From: Sitta carolinensis
Lineage: Eukaryota > Chordata > Aves > Passeriformes > Sittidae
Assembly: GCA_032173965.1 (NCBI GenBank)
Contig: JAVUNC010000004.1
Span: forward strand, 56,481,501 to 56,545,500
Length of the DNA: 64,000 bases
Direction: 5' to 3'
Below the pieces are notes generated by a model, which worked only from the letters and a program-made list of their open reading frames with translations, had not been told where the DNA came from and did not search any database. Positions 62,978 through 64,000 of this stretch are shown here, piece after piece (the stretch's first letter is position 1; the number at the start of each line of letters is the position of its first letter). Both the position numbers and the translations under genes were made by a program.

Positions 62978-64000
62978 GGAAAGAATGAAGAAGAGAACTG
63001 ATTAAGCCCTTACTTGAAGAAAGCTTACAACTTAACAAAATTTATGAGTTGGCAAATTGCCCTTCTTCCCCCAAATGAAAGTCCTGCATCTGCCCACAGC
63101 TTTGGCATACAGATAACTTCATGTCATCTGGACTGCTTGAAGGCAAGTATGTGGTTTAGCTAGTTTAGGTAACCAGGAGTCTACACCTGCCTAGACCTGG
63201 ATCAGAGAGAGTCCAGAGAGATTTCTCTTTTCTCACTAGGAGTAATTTTTTAACAAACAAGCTTGATAACCCATTAGCATGATCTAAACTCAGTGTGATG
63301 ATGATAAAGCTCCAAGGCATTTAGAGGCATGAGCAAGAACAAAACTTGGATAATTTGACCAATAGGACAAAATAAAATCCAATGACAATGTTAACTGCTC
63401 ACCTTGATTTCTCACTTTATTGCAGGGTAATTAAAAATATAACCTGCTTGAACAAGATTCATAGCTTAACCTTTGAAAGTAATTTCAAACTGCCTCAGCA
63501 AGACCACAGTTTATCTGTTGCTAAATCCTCTTCCTTTCAGTAGCACTGAGGCACTCAGAAATCCAAGGTTTGCATACAGAGGAATATTTGATACTGCTCA
63601 GTCATCACCTAGATGTCTTCTCCCTTCCTTTTCCCCAAGAACTGTCTAACAAAACCTACACAAGCCTCTAGTTCTCACACTTCCCTGAGAAGAACAGACT
63701 TCCTCCATCTCATTCCACCTGCCACATTCCAGTCTCACCCAAAGCAGCATGTTAAAAACAGACTCTCAGATGCTGCCTTCTTTTCCAATCCACAGGCGAC
63801 TGAAGCTTCAATGGCATATGAGCTGAGACCTCCATCAGCAGGAAATAAAAATGTGTTTCATTCCTAAAATGTACCACTATAATAACATCATCAAGTGCTC
63901 TAACATGCTATATTCCTCAGAGAAAATGCTACACTATATGCAGTTGCAGTTTGAATACAAATGCAATCTACCCAGTCATCCCAGAGAACCCTGGAGCCTG

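Larger units (their letters stand above)
59816..64000 (-). other. IGF2R: Part of IGF2R intron 2
   Basis: This runs from the exon 3 acceptor to the window edge. It holds the long CR1 fragment and two T tracts. I looked on the minus strand for exon 2 (the family's INICG and AVCM segments) and exon 1 and found neither. CpG sites are sparse throughout, so no CpG island is visible here. Confidence 0.75.

Noticed and set aside
59816..64000. IGF2R exon 2 or exon 1
   Set aside because: No minus-strand segment with the expected cysteine-containing domain 1 motifs, signal peptide or matching phase was found.

Overview
The window is vertebrate nuclear DNA, almost certainly from a bird and most likely a songbird (Passeriformes). 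It has large intron-split genes with GT-AG junctions and several CR1 LINE 3' fragments. It also has a tRNA-Ile-headed SINE with a CR1-type tail (the TguSINE1 type described from zebra finch) and two solo retroviral LTRs of a kind I associate with songbird genomes. There is no bacterial-style operon, CRISPR array or phage.

Two genes lie in tandem, both on the minus strand. Positions 2117-12398 hold a complete 11-exon gene for an organic cation transporter of the SLC22A1/SLC22A2 type (1665 coding bases, 554 residues). Positions 16238-59815 hold 46 consecutive coding exons of IGF2R, the cation-independent mannose-6-phosphate receptor. They match human exons 3 to 48 one for one; exons 1 and 2 must lie beyond the right edge. 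Every exon was placed by hand from splice sites, reading phase and remembered similarity to the human proteins. The exon lengths and phases close exactly everywhere except in IGF2R exon 25, which is one base short.

Layout: 1-2049 is sequence downstream of the transporter with nothing recognised. 2050-12398 is the transporter. 12399-13983 is a short spacer. About 13984-16237 is the probable IGF2R 3' untranslated region. 16238-59815 is IGF2R. 59816-64000 is part of IGF2R intron 2, with a CR1 fragment and long T tracts. Repeats inside IGF2R introns are CR1 at 22339, 47351 and 50400, the tRNA-SINE at 41951, and solo LTRs at 20709 and 37626, both antisense to the gene.

The receptor carries lysosomal enzymes tagged with mannose 6-phosphate from the trans-Golgi and cell surface to endosomes. 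In this copy the sugar-binding residues of domains 3, 5 and 9 and the sorting motifs of the cytoplasmic tail are intact. The IGF-II pocket of domain 11 is not, which fits what is known of chicken. The most unusual observations are the apparent one-base deletion in exon 25, the divergent IGF-II site, and the songbird-type mobile elements, one of which has a clean 5-bp target-site duplication. I found no previously undescribed system.
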